Source: Pumilibacter muris
Lineage (GTDB): Bacteria; Bacillota; Clostridia; Christensenellales; Pumilibacteraceae
Length of the DNA stretch: 64,000 bases
Assembly (NCBI RefSeq): GCF_943193045.1
Contig: NZ_CALPCN010000007.1
Span: forward strand, 97,189 to 161,188
Direction: 5' to 3'
Under the pieces are notes generated by a model. It worked only from the letters and a program-made list of their open reading frames with translations. It did no database searches and had not been told where the DNA came from. Position numbers and translations under genes: made by a program. Shown piece after piece: positions 54,385-62,489 of the stretch. The first letter of the stretch is position 1, and every line of letters begins with the position of its first letter.

Positions 54385-55554
54385 TTGAAAAAACGTATTA
54401 CGCGTATAATCTGCCTTTTAATAACCGCCGCAATGGCGCTGATTGTTGCAACGGGTTGCGAAAAAACGCCCGAACCCGCACGCGAACCCGATAAACTTGC
54501 GGCGGAACTTTCCGCGTCGCTCAAAACGTATTTAAATTCGCAAGAATTTTCCGAAGTCGTGCAATCGGCTCGCTCCGCGCGCGAACGCACCGAACTCATG
54601 TATCTTAAATACGTTGACGGAGTTTTTTACGGAACGGACAACGTTGTTCAATTAAAAACATATCTTAACTTTATAAACTATATAGTAGACAATGGCGCGC
54701 TTTCCGACAGCAAATTCGTTTCTTCCCCCGCTGCGGAACAAGGTTGGTACGGCATTACCGACTTTTTATACGGTTGGTCGTATATATACAATCAATATCT
54801 TCAATATTGCGCGGCGGCAAACATAACCGACACTTCTTTTAGCACATATTTGCCGATGATTAAAAAATATTTACAAAATGTCGATTCGTTCTTAGCGGGA
54901 AACCCCGTAGAAGAAGAGCCTGTTGTTAAAGTGGCATGGGGATATTCCGCAACCAACGTTTTGCCGATGACCGCCGCAAATCTCGGAATAGAAAACGCCA
55001 CTCCTCACTGCGACGAAGTAATGCTTTCGTATTACGAAAAAGACGGCGACGGCAATTTTATAAAAGAGGGCGACACGCCCGACTGGGTGGGCTTTTCGGG
55101 CAGACCCATGTGCGCGTCGCTTTACCGCAACAGCGAAAAATACAGCGCGGCTTATGAAAAAACAATGCAAGGCTATTTCCCGTTCACCGACGGCTGGGAC
55201 CAACCGCTTGACGAAATGGTAAACCTCGACAGACTGTGCGACTATTATAACCAAACGCTTTCGTCGGGCGCGGGCGCAGTTCCCGAATACGCTTTGCTTA
55301 CGGGAATGATGCACGGAATAAATATGGAAAGTTACGTTAAGGAGTCGCCCGCCACAGGAGAAAATGCGGACGAACGTTACAACGTTATAACGCTGTGGAG
55401 AAACGGGCTGCAAACGGACGAAAACGGCAACTATATTATAAACAATCTCACCGACATGGCTGTGGCAATCGCGTATATAGCTCAAACCGAAGGCGTGTCG
55501 GCGCCCTCGCCGCTCGGCGCGTACAATCAAAATTCGGCGGTTATAAAACTGTGA
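54385..55554 (+). CDS. Lipoprotein of an uptake-like operon
   Basis: This 389-residue protein starts at TTG with AAGGAG about 9 bases upstream. It has a lipoprotein signal (Cys25 in V-A-T-G-C) and a Pro/Glu linker. The mature protein is mainly helical and rich in Tyr/Trp (many Y-x-x-Y patterns), with a late G-M-M-H-G-I-N-M-E-S-Y block. I recognise no family. The two following genes, a small lipoprotein and a six-helix membrane protein, share the transcript. The three together look like a binding-protein and channel set for a small compound, which is inference. Confidence 0.75.
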   Translation: MKKRITRIICLLITAAMALIVATGCEKTPEPAREPDKLAAELSASLKTYLNSQEFSEVVQSARSARERTELMYLKYVDGVFYGTDNVVQLKTYLNFINYIVDNGALSDSKFVSSPAAEQGWYGITDFLYGWSYIYNQYLQYCAAANITDTSFSTYLPMIKKYLQNVDSFLAGNPVEEEPVVKVAWGYSATNVLPMTAANLGIENATPHCDEVMLSYYEKDGDGNFIKEGDTPDWVGFSGRPMCASLYRNSEKYSAAYEKTMQGYFPFTDGWDQPLDEMVNLDRLCDYYNQTLSSGAGAVPEYALLTGMMHGINMESYVKESPATGENADERYNVITLWRNGLQTDENGNYIINNLTDMAVAIAYIAQTEGVSAPSPLGAYNQNSAVIKL

Positions 55555-55565
55555 GGGCGGGCAAC

Positions 55566-56102
55566 GTGCGTAAACGCTTGACTATTGCGGCAATAACCGC
55601 TATACTCGTTTTATGTTTTATGGCGCTGAGCGGTTGCGGCGAGCTTTGGTTTAAAGACAAGCAAAGCGAATCGCCCGACTACCACCCTTCCGACGCGGAC
55701 CAAACGCAATACGCAAGTTTCGTACTTGAATTGCGTATGCCTAACGGAGAACAGCAAACCGAAGAGTGGGATTCTTTCCCTCATTCAAAGCTCGACGGCG
55801 ACATTATAGAAAGTTGGGAAATTCCGTATTTTGGAAACACGGTATACGAGTCGGTTAAAAAATTTTTCGCGGAACGTTCCGACAGTATAACTTTCAGAGC
55901 GGAACAACACAAGTTCTATATGTTTCACGAATGCGTTCTCCAAGACGGAACACGCTACAATCTTGAAACGGCGTATGTTGCGGTAGACGGCAAATATTCG
56001 AGTTGCGCGAATTACCAAACTCTATTCGGAACCGACGGAATCGCGGGTACCGACGACGACGTTAAACTCGTTATAATAGTATACAACGGTTGGCTGAATT
56101 AG
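55566..56102 (+). CDS. Small lipoprotein, DUF4430-like
   Basis: This 178-residue protein has a GTG start, chosen because GAGGGCGGG lies just upstream and a lipoprotein signal (Cys24 in L-S-G-C) follows. The longer upstream frame lies in the previous gene. After a polar linker, a single domain (about 50-178) shows a G-N-T-V-Y-E-S-V-K-K-F-F segment and a V-D-G-K-Y late in the domain. That order resembles DUF4430, a transcobalamin-like module in surface proteins, but the match is loose. It is 11 bases after the previous gene. Confidence 0.65.
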   Translation: MRKRLTIAAITAILVLCFMALSGCGELWFKDKQSESPDYHPSDADQTQYASFVLELRMPNGEQQTEEWDSFPHSKLDGDIIESWEIPYFGNTVYESVKKFFAERSDSITFRAEQHKFYMFHECVLQDGTRYNLETAYVAVDGKYSSCANYQTLFGTDGIAGTDDDVKLVIIVYNGWLN

Positions 56103-56126
56103 CCCGCTATAAGGAGCAATAAAAAA

Positions 56127-56726
56127 ATGAACAATCTTATGAGCGAAGAAAAAGTTAAACGGCTTGCTCAAACAAAAGGAATAAAAGGTTTTGTCGCAAT
56201 GTTCGTTTTGCTCGGAGCAATGTGTTTCGACCAATTTATTCTCGACATTCCTTTTGCGAACGTCGTGTTCCCCATTTTAATTATTTGCGCGGCAAGCATG
56301 AACGTTGCGAAAAACGTATTGCTTGTTTCTGTTTATTCCGTTTTGTTCGAACTCAGTTGCCTTGCGTGGTTTCCCGCAAACATATTGCGCGTTCAATGGT
56401 GGCTACTCGAAGTTTGGCTCGGATACATGATGCCGTTTTTCGTGTATAAACTATTAAACCGCAAACATAAAAACGTAAGCGTATGGTCGTATGCGGCTAT
56501 GGCGGCGCTTTCCGAGCTTTTGTACTTTTGGGTGTCGGTGGTTGCAACGATAATAATTTGGGGCGTGCATCCCCTTGCATACGTTCTAAACGATTTGCCT
56601 TTCGAGGCAATAGGTTGCGCGGCAACTTTTGTTTGCGCTCTTCCCGTAGCCGCGCTCTACAAAATTTCTACGGGCGAACTCGCAATACCCGCGCTACTTA
56701 AAAAACGCAAAGCCGCAGCAAATTAG
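56127..56726 (+). CDS. Six-helix membrane protein, ECF S component-like
   Basis: This 199-residue protein has about six hydrophobic segments, a basic tail and no signal peptide. Its size, its aromatic-rich loop (W-W-L-L-E-V-W-L-G-Y) and its position after two lipoproteins fit an energy-coupling-factor S component. I cannot name the substrate. If the small lipoprotein is DUF4430-like, a corrinoid or similar cofactor would be a guess. AAGGAG is 8 bases before the ATG. A strong terminator follows. Confidence 0.6.
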   Translation: MNNLMSEEKVKRLAQTKGIKGFVAMFVLLGAMCFDQFILDIPFANVVFPILIICAASMNVAKNVLLVSVYSVLFELSCLAWFPANILRVQWWLLEVWLGYMMPFFVYKLLNRKHKNVSVWSYAAMAALSELLYFWVSVVATIIIWGVHPLAYVLNDLPFEAIGCAATFVCALPVAALYKISTGELAIPALLKKRKAAAN

Positions 56727-56749
56727 CGTACAACGTTTTAACAGTTAAA

Positions 56750-56783
56750 GCGACGCCACAAACAATGGCGTCGCTTTTTTTAA
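56750..56783 (+). terminator. Terminator of the uptake-like operon
   Basis: A 12-bp stem AAAGCGACGCCA/TGGCGTCGCTTT has a 7-base loop followed by T5. Confidence 0.9.
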
Positions 56784-56802
56784 TCCGATTTACTTTTGCA
56801 AA

Positions 56803-56839
56803 AAGAAAAACGACTGCGCAAACTACACAATCGTTTTTA
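56803..56839 (-). terminator. Terminator of the 5S rRNA gene
   Basis: On the minus strand AAAAACGA/TCGTTTTT flank a 20-base loop, with T-rich sequence after it. It follows the 5S 3' end by 8 bases. Confidence 0.6.
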
Positions 56840-56845
56840 ATGAAA

Positions 56846-56963
56846 TGCGGCAATTACCTACTCTCCCGGCTCGTTGCCAAGCAAGTACCCTCGGCTCCAC
56901 GAGGCTTAACTTCCGTGTTCGGTATGGGAACGGGTGGGTCCCTCGCGATATGGTCACCGCAAT
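56846..56963 (-). rRNA. rrf: 5S ribosomal RNA, lone copy
   Basis: The minus strand carries the conserved 5S core (CCCGTTCCCATACCGAACACG, then GAAGTTAAGC) and the 3' GAGAGTAGG motif. Terminal sequences TTGCGG and CCGCAT can pair as helix I. The length is about 118 nt. No 16S or 23S gene lies next to it: upstream is the divergent LtaS-like gene and downstream the uptake operon. It has its own promoter at 56996-57025. Confidence 0.93.
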
Positions 56964-56995
56964 GGTACTGTGAACTTTGAACTCACAGCTTAATT

Positions 56996-57025
56996 ATTCT
57001 ATCATAAGCGCATGGTAATTGTCAA
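56996..57025 (-). promoter_or_regulatory. Promoter of the 5S rRNA gene
   Basis: TTGACA (57025-57020) and TAGAAT (57001-56996) are 18 bp apart on the minus strand, about 33 bases before the mature 5S end. Confidence 0.7.
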
Positions 57026-57165
57026 ACGTTTTAACAAAGCTTTTCATAAAAACATTATAATTTTATAACACGCAACAAAAATACATATACTACGTTGCGA
57101 ATATATGCGCATAATAATTATACAAAAACGTAAGATTACCCACATATCATAGCGGCGCTATTTTG

Positions 57166-57194
57166 TTGCATTGACAAAAATAATATAGTATAAT
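57166..57194 (+). promoter_or_regulatory. Promoter of the LtaS-like gene
   Basis: TTGCAT (57166-57171) and TATAAT (57189-57194) are 17 bp apart. A TTGACA nearer to the -10 is at the wrong distance (12 bp). Confidence 0.6.
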
Positions 57195-57213
57195 ATTCGT
57201 ATTCGGAGCAGAT

Positions 57214-59220
57214 ATGAAGCAAAAAATCTTAAACGCTTTAAAAACAAATTATCTTATATTTGCTTTTTGGGCAGTTTCCTTAATTATAGAGCTCACCGCC
57301 GTAACTGTTACGGGCGGAAAATTTTTTATACGCAAACCGTATATATACCTTTCGATAATGCTTGTGTTCACAAGCGTTATGTACTCCGTTAAAAATCAAA
57401 ACGGTCGTTTTTGGTTCGCTTTCGCGTTGCTCGCCTTTCAATTTGCGGTAGACCTCGTGTTTATTATTATTTTTGAAATGACGGACACAATATTCGACTT
57501 TTCTATGCTAAATCTTCGAAAAGACGGTATGGCAATCATTGAAAGCATACCTATAAACTTCGTTTATGTGCTCGTTTCGGGAATAATGCTGAGCGCCTAC
57601 GTTCTTTTCGGGCGTTACTTTATTAGAAGAGTGCCCAAGCCGCCAAAACCCGCAAAACTGCCGCTTGCGCTCACCGCCGCAGCTATGGCATGCACTCTTA
57701 TTCTGCACGGCGTGTTTGCTTACGTCTCTCACCGAAACTACGACCCGAGCAACACCGTTACAAAACTACACCGCACCGACACTTCGTCTTATGCCGATAA
57801 AGGAATTATGGGCAACTTTATAGACGAGCTATATAAAGGGGCGTTTTTCAGCAAAGTGAAATTAGGCGACACCGACGAACTCGAAAACTTTGTCTATTCG
57901 CAAATTTCCACTCAAACCGACATGTTCGGAATCGCAAAAAATTATAACGTTGTAACTGTGCTCGGCGAAAGTTTCGAATGGTTTTCGTTTATTGCCGACG
58001 CCGCCAAATTTCCGGGCGGTTTCGACGCAAGCGAAGAAACGCTCAGACAGCTTTATCCAAACCTCTACGAGCTTTACGATTCGGCGGTGGTAATGAATAA
58101 TTTCCACGCGCGCGAAAAAACCGACATATCCGAAAACCTTTCTATAATAGGGGCGTACCCCACCGACAAATTCACCAACTACGACTATCCGAAAAACACA
58201 GTAGTCACTTCCCTTGCGCGCACGCTCAAAGCGTTCGATTCCTCCGTTGCGGCTAACTCGTTCCACAACGGCACGGCTTCGTTTTATAACCGCAACGAAT
58301 ATTTAACTCACGGGCTGGGGTTCGATTCGTTTAAAGCCGCCGACGACATGACTAAAATGGGAATGCCCGACTATCTTTGGAACGGGGAACGAAATCTTGA
58401 CAGCGACATGATTAAAACGTGCGCCGAAAGCATGTTTCCAACCGACCGCCGTTTTTATACTTATATAACCACAATTACGCAACACGGACAATACGAACCG
58501 CGCGAAAATTTAAAAAAATATTACGATAAGCTCGACGCATACGGCGTTGCTTCTCTCCCCGACGAACACGACAAAAACTATAACGTTAAAAAAGCTTTCC
58601 GCACATACGTTGCCGCCGCAATGGAACTCGACGCCGCCATAGGCGAAATCAACTCCGAGCTCAACAAACGCGGACTTGCCGATAATACCGTTCTTGTGCT
58701 CTTCGGCGACCACAACGCCTACTATTCTTCGCTTTCGGGCGAGGTTAAAGGCATAACCGACGGAAAATACGATTCCGAAAACTATACCGGACTATACCGC
58801 GTGCCGTTTATGGTGCGCATAGGAAACGGAAACGACTTTAAAAAAGGCGGGAAATTCGAAAACAGACGCATAATAAATAAATTCACTTGCACCGCCGACA
58901 TACTCCCCACGCTATACGACTTACTCGGAATAAAGACGTTTTCAAATCTTTTATACGGACACAGCGTGTTCGAAGATACCGAAAGCGTTTTGTATTCGCG
59001 CGCATACGACGTGTTCGTAACCGACAAAGTGTATTTCTCGTCGCTCAATAAAATACGCTATAAGGCGCAAGACGCCGACGAAGCATATATGGAGCGAACG
59101 GAAAAAGAAGCCGTGCTTCTAATGCAAAAAGTAAGCCATACAAACAGAATATTCTACTACGATTATCTTTCGGGCGAAAAAGAGAGCGAATATTACGAAA
59201 AATTGAAATCGATACAATAA
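57214..59220 (+). CDS. LtaS-like phosphoglycerol transferase/sulfatase-fold membrane enzyme
   Basis: This 668-residue protein has five membrane helices (to about residue 185), then an extracellular alkaline-phosphatase/sulfatase-fold domain (about 230-640). V-L-G-E-S-F-E-W provides the first metal residue near 250. The K-T303-D-I-S-E block holds the expected catalytic threonine, matching the K-T-S-D-S-E of LtaS. A late F-G-D-H-N metal block is near 500. It should transfer phosphoglycerol-type groups outside the cell, making lipoteichoic-acid-like polymer or modifying a surface glycan. The exact acceptor is unknown. It is monocistronic between its own promoter and a bidirectional terminator. 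Confidence 0.88.
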   Translation: MKQKILNALKTNYLIFAFWAVSLIIELTAVTVTGGKFFIRKPYIYLSIMLVFTSVMYSVKNQNGRFWFAFALLAFQFAVDLVFIIIFEMTDTIFDFSMLNLRKDGMAIIESIPINFVYVLVSGIMLSAYVLFGRYFIRRVPKPPKPAKLPLALTAAAMACTLILHGVFAYVSHRNYDPSNTVTKLHRTDTSSYADKGIMGNFIDELYKGAFFSKVKLGDTDELENFVYSQISTQTDMFGIAKNYNVVTVLGESFEWFSFIADAAKFPGGFDASEETLRQLYPNLYELYDSAVVMNNFHAREKTDISENLSIIGAYPTDKFTNYDYPKNTVVTSLARTLKAFDSSVAANSFHNGTASFYNRNEYLTHGLGFDSFKAADDMTKMGMPDYLWNGERNLDSDMIKTCAESMFPTDRRFYTYITTITQHGQYEPRENLKKYYDKLDAYGVASLPDEHDKNYNVKKAFRTYVAAAMELDAAIGEINSELNKRGLADNTVLVLFGDHNAYYSSLSGEVKGITDGKYDSENYTGLYRVPFMVRIGNGNDFKKGGKFENRRIINKFTCTADILPTLYDLLGIKTFSNLLYGHSVFEDTESVLYSRAYDVFVTDKVYFSSLNKIRYKAQDADEAYMERTEKEAVLLMQKVSHTNRIFYYDYLSGEKESEYYEKLKSIQ

Positions 59221-59222
59221 AC

Positions 59223-59260
59223 AAAAAACAGGTAAACGAAAAAAGCGTTCGCCTGTTTTT
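59223..59260. terminator. Bidirectional terminator between the LtaS-like gene and psd
   Basis: AAAAACAGG/CCTGTTTTT arms extend through partly paired bases, with A- and T-runs on both sides. Confidence 0.8.
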
Positions 59261-59267
59261 ATTTGCT

Positions 59268-60116
59268 TTATTCGGAGTATTTTGTTCCTATTCTTTCGCC
59301 GCAAAGCACTGCGGTTTCGTAACCGTCGGCTGTGTTTTGCAAAAATTCGGAATCGGGAACCACTTTGTCGCGCTCAACAAGCACAACTATTGTGGAGCCG
59401 CCGAATTCGAACCTGCCTTTTTCCTCGCCGCGCGAATACCGCCCCGCATTGTGATTGTTCACAATACGCCCAACCATCATAGCGCCCACCTCAATCTGCG
59501 TAACGTCGCCGAAATTTTCGGTGTGCATAACAGTGTATTCACGGCAATTTTCGGCAAAAACCCGCCTTCTTTCAAGAGCTACGGGTTGAACGGTATGAAG
59601 CCGCCCCTTAATAAACACGTTGTTTTCTTTTTCGCAGTTGTCAAGGTAAAAATATCGGTGATAATCCGATACCGCAAGTCTGAATACAAAGCAATAGCCG
59701 CCCTCGTACTTTTTTGCGAGCTCCGAATTTTTTAAAAGAGTTTCCGCCGTATAGCGAAATCCTTTTACTTCAAAAGTAGAGTCGGAATCCAACTTATATA
59801 ACGATAACTTCGCGTCGCACGGCGAAACGAACGCTTCGGACGCTTCGGCAAAAGGGCGAAGTTCGGGGCGTATTCTGCGGGTGAAAAACGCGTTAAAACT
59901 GCGGTAATCTTCGCTTATATACTGCGACATATCGATACCGTTATTTTTAACGTACTTTTTAATTCTGCGGCGTGAAAGTCTGCCGTCAAGATACTTGCCA
60001 ACTATTTTCGAAATAACCCTGCCCGACAACAAACGCAACAGCGGCGCGCCTAACCTGCTGCGGTATAAAAAACGCAAACTTTTCGGCGGCGTAGGCTCTT
60101 TATATTTCTCTCTCAT
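59268..60116 (-). CDS. psd: Phosphatidylserine decarboxylase
   Basis: This 282-residue protein decarboxylates phosphatidylserine to phosphatidylethanolamine. The self-cleavage site F-G-G-S-T near residue 240 gives the pyruvoyl group from its serine. Upstream are D-Y-H-R-Y (about residue 153) and an F-F-T-R-R-I-R-P segment (about 72), both typical of Psd. The length fits the membrane-associated type without a long N-terminal extension. Its ATG overlaps the pssA stop by 4 bases, so the two consecutive steps are translationally coupled. Confidence 0.95.
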   Translation of the reverse strand: MREKYKEPTPPKSLRFLYRSRLGAPLLRLLSGRVISKIVGKYLDGRLSRRRIKKYVKNNGIDMSQYISEDYRSFNAFFTRRIRPELRPFAEASEAFVSPCDAKLSLYKLDSDSTFEVKGFRYTAETLLKNSELAKKYEGGYCFVFRLAVSDYHRYFYLDNCEKENNVFIKGRLHTVQPVALERRRVFAENCREYTVMHTENFGDVTQIEVGAMMVGRIVNNHNAGRYSRGEEKGRFEFGGSTIVVLVERDKVVPDSEFLQNTADGYETAVLCGERIGTKYSE

Positions 60117-60832
60117 AAAAACGGAATGTCATGGCGACGGGGCGGCTTTACCTGCCTAAAACACAGTCCTTTAACTAAAAGCAGAGCCAAAAGCAACGCC
60201 GCCACTATGCCTATTGCAATCAAAATTCCTCTTGTTCTCAGCTTTACTATACGGAATCGGAGCACGAACAGCACAGCCATAAGAACAAGTCCGGCAGCCA
60301 TTATTATTCCCGATATAAAAAAGTATTTTTCGGAATGCCAAAAAAAGCTCGCCACCATCCAAAAAATCGGATATGCCACAGCGGCGCTCGTTACGGGCAA
60401 CCCCTCGTAAGATTTTCGAGGAGCACCCCCCCCCGCGAGTTCTTCGTTTCGCCGCAATTCTTCCGACACGTTGAAATGCGCCAAACGAATAAGCGCGCAC
60501 AACACAAAGAATGCAAACACGGGAACATAATACCATCTATCCATTCCCATGCCGAATCCGAGCATAGCGGGCGCAACCCCGAACGCGATTAAGTCGGAAA
60601 GCGAATCGATTTGCTCGCCGAACATACGTTCTTCAATAGTGCGGTTTTTCCGCGTTTTCGCCACCGTGCCGTCGAACGCGTCGCACACGCCCGACACGAG
60701 CAAGCATATAACGCCCACCCAAGTATGGTGCACAACGGAAAAACAAATTCCAACAACGGCGGCAATAACCGATAAATATGTAAGTATCACGCCGTAATGA
60801 TATTGTCCGAGTATTTTTTTACCTTTCATCAT
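60113..60832 (-). CDS. pssA: CDP-diacylglycerol-serine O-phosphatidyltransferase
   Basis: This 239-residue membrane enzyme makes phosphatidylserine from CDP-diacylglycerol and serine. The CDP-alcohol phosphotransferase motif is present at about residues 46-78 (D-A-F-D-G-T-V-A-K, then G-E-Q-I-D-S-L-S-D), with Lys where Arg is more usual. About six hydrophobic segments follow. A G9 run in the middle codes the three Gly of E-L-A-G-G-G-A-P. Nine G residues keep the frame; any change not divisible by three would truncate the last helices and uncouple psd. Its start overlaps the flippase-like gene by 14 bases. Confidence 0.93.
   Translation of the reverse strand: MMKGKKILGQYHYGVILTYLSVIAAVVGICFSVVHHTWVGVICLLVSGVCDAFDGTVAKTRKNRTIEERMFGEQIDSLSDLIAFGVAPAMLGFGMGMDRWYYVPVFAFFVLCALIRLAHFNVSEELRRNEELAGGGAPRKSYEGLPVTSAAVAYPIFWMVASFFWHSEKYFFISGIIMAAGLVLMAVLFVLRFRIVKLRTRGILIAIGIVAALLLALLLVKGLCFRQVKPPRRHDIPFL
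60426..60434 (-). repeat. G9 homopolymer tract inside pssA
   Basis: Nine G residues on the coding strand are in frame as read. Nine seems more than the protein needs, since Gly could be coded with other third bases. Confidence 0.9.
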
Positions 60833-62072
60833 CAGTTCCTCGTTCTTTTTCTTCCTGTAATTCGCCGTCTATTTCTTCGTTTGAATTTTTTTCGTTAGTA
60901 GCTACGGGTTCGATTGCGGCGCAACTTTCGGAATTTTGTTCACCGTTCGCTTCCGTCTTTATTTCTCCGTCATGTTCAATAGCAAGCTCTGTTTCAGCGC
61001 AAGTTTCTTCTGTTAAAGGCGATTCCGCTTTCTTTCGCCTCACTAATCGCCCGTGTTCCGCAAGCGTAATAACTCCCGATATTATCAAGCTCAAATAATA
61101 AGATATTGTGCGCGTAACCATCATTGCCACAACAATGAAAGAATCTTCGAAGCAAACGCAGTACACGTTCATATACATATATTCGAAAGCGCCTACGCCG
61201 CCGGGAAGCGGCACCGAATTGTAACCGAGAGTAACAAACGCCTGCAACGCTAAAATCGTAAGAAACGAAGTGTCTATATTCACAGAAGTGCACACAAAGC
61301 AAGTAACAAGCATTTGCGACGCACGTTGCATAATATTGAATAGCAATACCGCAATAAAAAGCGCTCTGTGTTCGCGCAGAGCCGAAAGACAGCTCTTGTA
61401 TTTTTCAACGGCGCCCGTAAGCTTTCCGCGCCATTTTTCTTCTTTTTTAATTAGCTTGATTTTTATAAAAAAGGTTATAAAGGCGTTCCCGCATTTTAAA
61501 ACAGCGCGGTGGCAAAACATGCAAGCCGTAAAGAAGGCGAGTAATAAACACTGCACCGCTATCCCGAGAATTATCAGCAACTTAACTAAAAAGCCGAATT
61601 GCAAAAACATTGCGGGACGAATAGCGAACGCGGCGGCGCCGAGCACTATTATTGCGCCCGTATACGCTATAAGGTTGAACACAAGCGAAAACGTTGCGGT
61701 GCCCGCGCTCATCCCGTCTTGCACCATATAGTAAGCCGAAGCGGGTTGTCCGCCCGCCGCGCTCGGCGTTATGGCGGAATAATACACGTCGGCAGCCGAA
61801 TACACTACGGACTTGCGGAACTTGCATTTATGCCCGAAAGCTCGGCTTATAACGTGCAAACTCAGCGCTTCGAACAAAATATAGCCGAGCATGCAAACAA
61901 ACGCAAGAATAAGAAAAAGCGGATTGCTTGCTCGCAAAAAATCCCAAATGCTTCCGAAATCAAGTTCGCGGTTGCTGAGGAACAAAATAACCAAAGTAAC
62001 CGCTATAAGCGCCAAAAGGACAATCAAATTGATTATCTGCTTCTTTGCTCCTTTGGTTAGCTTGCGTCTCAT
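60819..62072 (-). CDS. Flippase-like (YbhN/UPF0104-type) membrane protein
   Basis: This protein of about 417 residues has eight or so membrane helices (to about residue 325). It carries the family block S-A-A-D-V-Y-Y-S-A-I-T-P-S-A-A-G-G-Q-P and a late L-P-G-G-V-G-A-F-E-Y. Both are typical of the lysylphosphatidylglycerol synthase transmembrane/flippase-like family. A Glu-rich 85-residue tail follows. The start at 62072 is preferred because GGAG and AAAGG lie just upstream; an ATG at 62093 has no good site. It heads an operon with pssA and psd, which suggests lipid flipping or transfer, by context. Confidence 0.85.
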   Translation of the reverse strand: MRRKLTKGAKKQIINLIVLLALIAVTLVILFLSNRELDFGSIWDFLRASNPLFLILAFVCMLGYILFEALSLHVISRAFGHKCKFRKSVVYSAADVYYSAITPSAAGGQPASAYYMVQDGMSAGTATFSLVFNLIAYTGAIIVLGAAAFAIRPAMFLQFGFLVKLLIILGIAVQCLLLAFFTACMFCHRAVLKCGNAFITFFIKIKLIKKEEKWRGKLTGAVEKYKSCLSALREHRALFIAVLLFNIMQRASQMLVTCFVCTSVNIDTSFLTILALQAFVTLGYNSVPLPGGVGAFEYMYMNVYCVCFEDSFIVVAMMVTRTISYYLSLIISGVITLAEHGRLVRRKKAESPLTEETCAETELAIEHDGEIKTEANGEQNSESCAAIEPVATNEKNSNEEIDGELQEEKERGTDDER

Positions 62073-62149
62073 TTGCCTTTCGCTCCGTTGCATTGCCGAT
62101 TGCGTTACGTTTAAAATTTTTTAAACGCTCAACCGCTTAACGCGTTTTT

Positions 62150-62179
62150 ATTATACCACAGTTTAACGCACGTTGTCAA
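62150..62179 (-). promoter_or_regulatory. Promoter of the flippase-pssA-psd operon
   Basis: TTGACA (62179-62174) and TATAAT (62155-62150) are 18 bp apart on the minus strand. Confidence 0.8.
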
Positions 62180-62228
62180 TATCGCTTGTTTTTATCGCAA
62201 CGCCAACATAATTATATCAAATAATATC

Positions 62229-62390
62229 CTACTCGGTCAAACGTATACCAACATAAAAACTCCTTACATATTCGTAATAATAAAGATTATACGCCACTCC
62301 CCGAAACAAACCCGGTAAATCGGTTACGGCGAGGCTCATACAATCCCTAAGCCCATAAATATTTAGGCTTGTAAATATAATACCATACTT
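62229..62390 (-). pseudogene. Remnant resembling the C-terminus of a formylglycine-generating-enzyme-like domain
   Basis: A minus-strand frame reads through the segment N-I-Y-G-L-R-D, then R-G-V-A-Y-N, then Y-V-R-S-F-Y-V-G-I-R-L, ending TAG at 62229. The order resembles the end of SUMF1/FGE-type domains (N-x-Y-G-L-x-D-M, R-G-G-S-x-N, R-x-x, G-F-R-L), but with short deletions. From its only ATG (62339) the frame has 36 codons. It is likely debris of a lost gene, possibly with the G9 tract in its former coding region. The homology is judged by eye. Confidence 0.35.
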
Positions 62391-62399
62391 CCCCCCCCC
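62391..62399 (-). repeat. G9 homopolymer tract beside the remnant
   Basis: Nine G residues on the minus strand are followed by AAGTATGG and TATTAT. TTGCGG before it would make a promoter with a short 15-bp spacer. The tract is also in frame with the remnant, so its former role is ambiguous. Confidence 0.85.
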
Positions 62400-62451
62400 G
62401 CAAGCAATTCGAGGTAGTTTTTTAAATTTTCTTCAAAACTATTTAACAACA

Positions 62452-62483
62452 AAAGAAAGCCGCTCAAACGAACGGCTTTCTTT
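62452..62483 (-). terminator. Terminator, array copy 1
   Basis: The hairpin AAAGAAAGCCG...CGGCTTTCTTT has a 10-base centre. An identical hairpin follows each lipoprotein of the array. Confidence 0.9.
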
Positions 62484-62489
62484 GTGTTG

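Larger units (their letters stand above)
62073..62489. other. Intergenic region with promoter, gene remnant and poly-G tract
   Basis: From right to left it holds a copy of the lipoprotein terminator (62452-62483), a G9 tract, a decayed coding remnant, and the strong promoter at 62150-62179. A perfect AAGGAG-N5-ATG site at about 62248-62261 opens only five codons. Confidence 0.6.
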
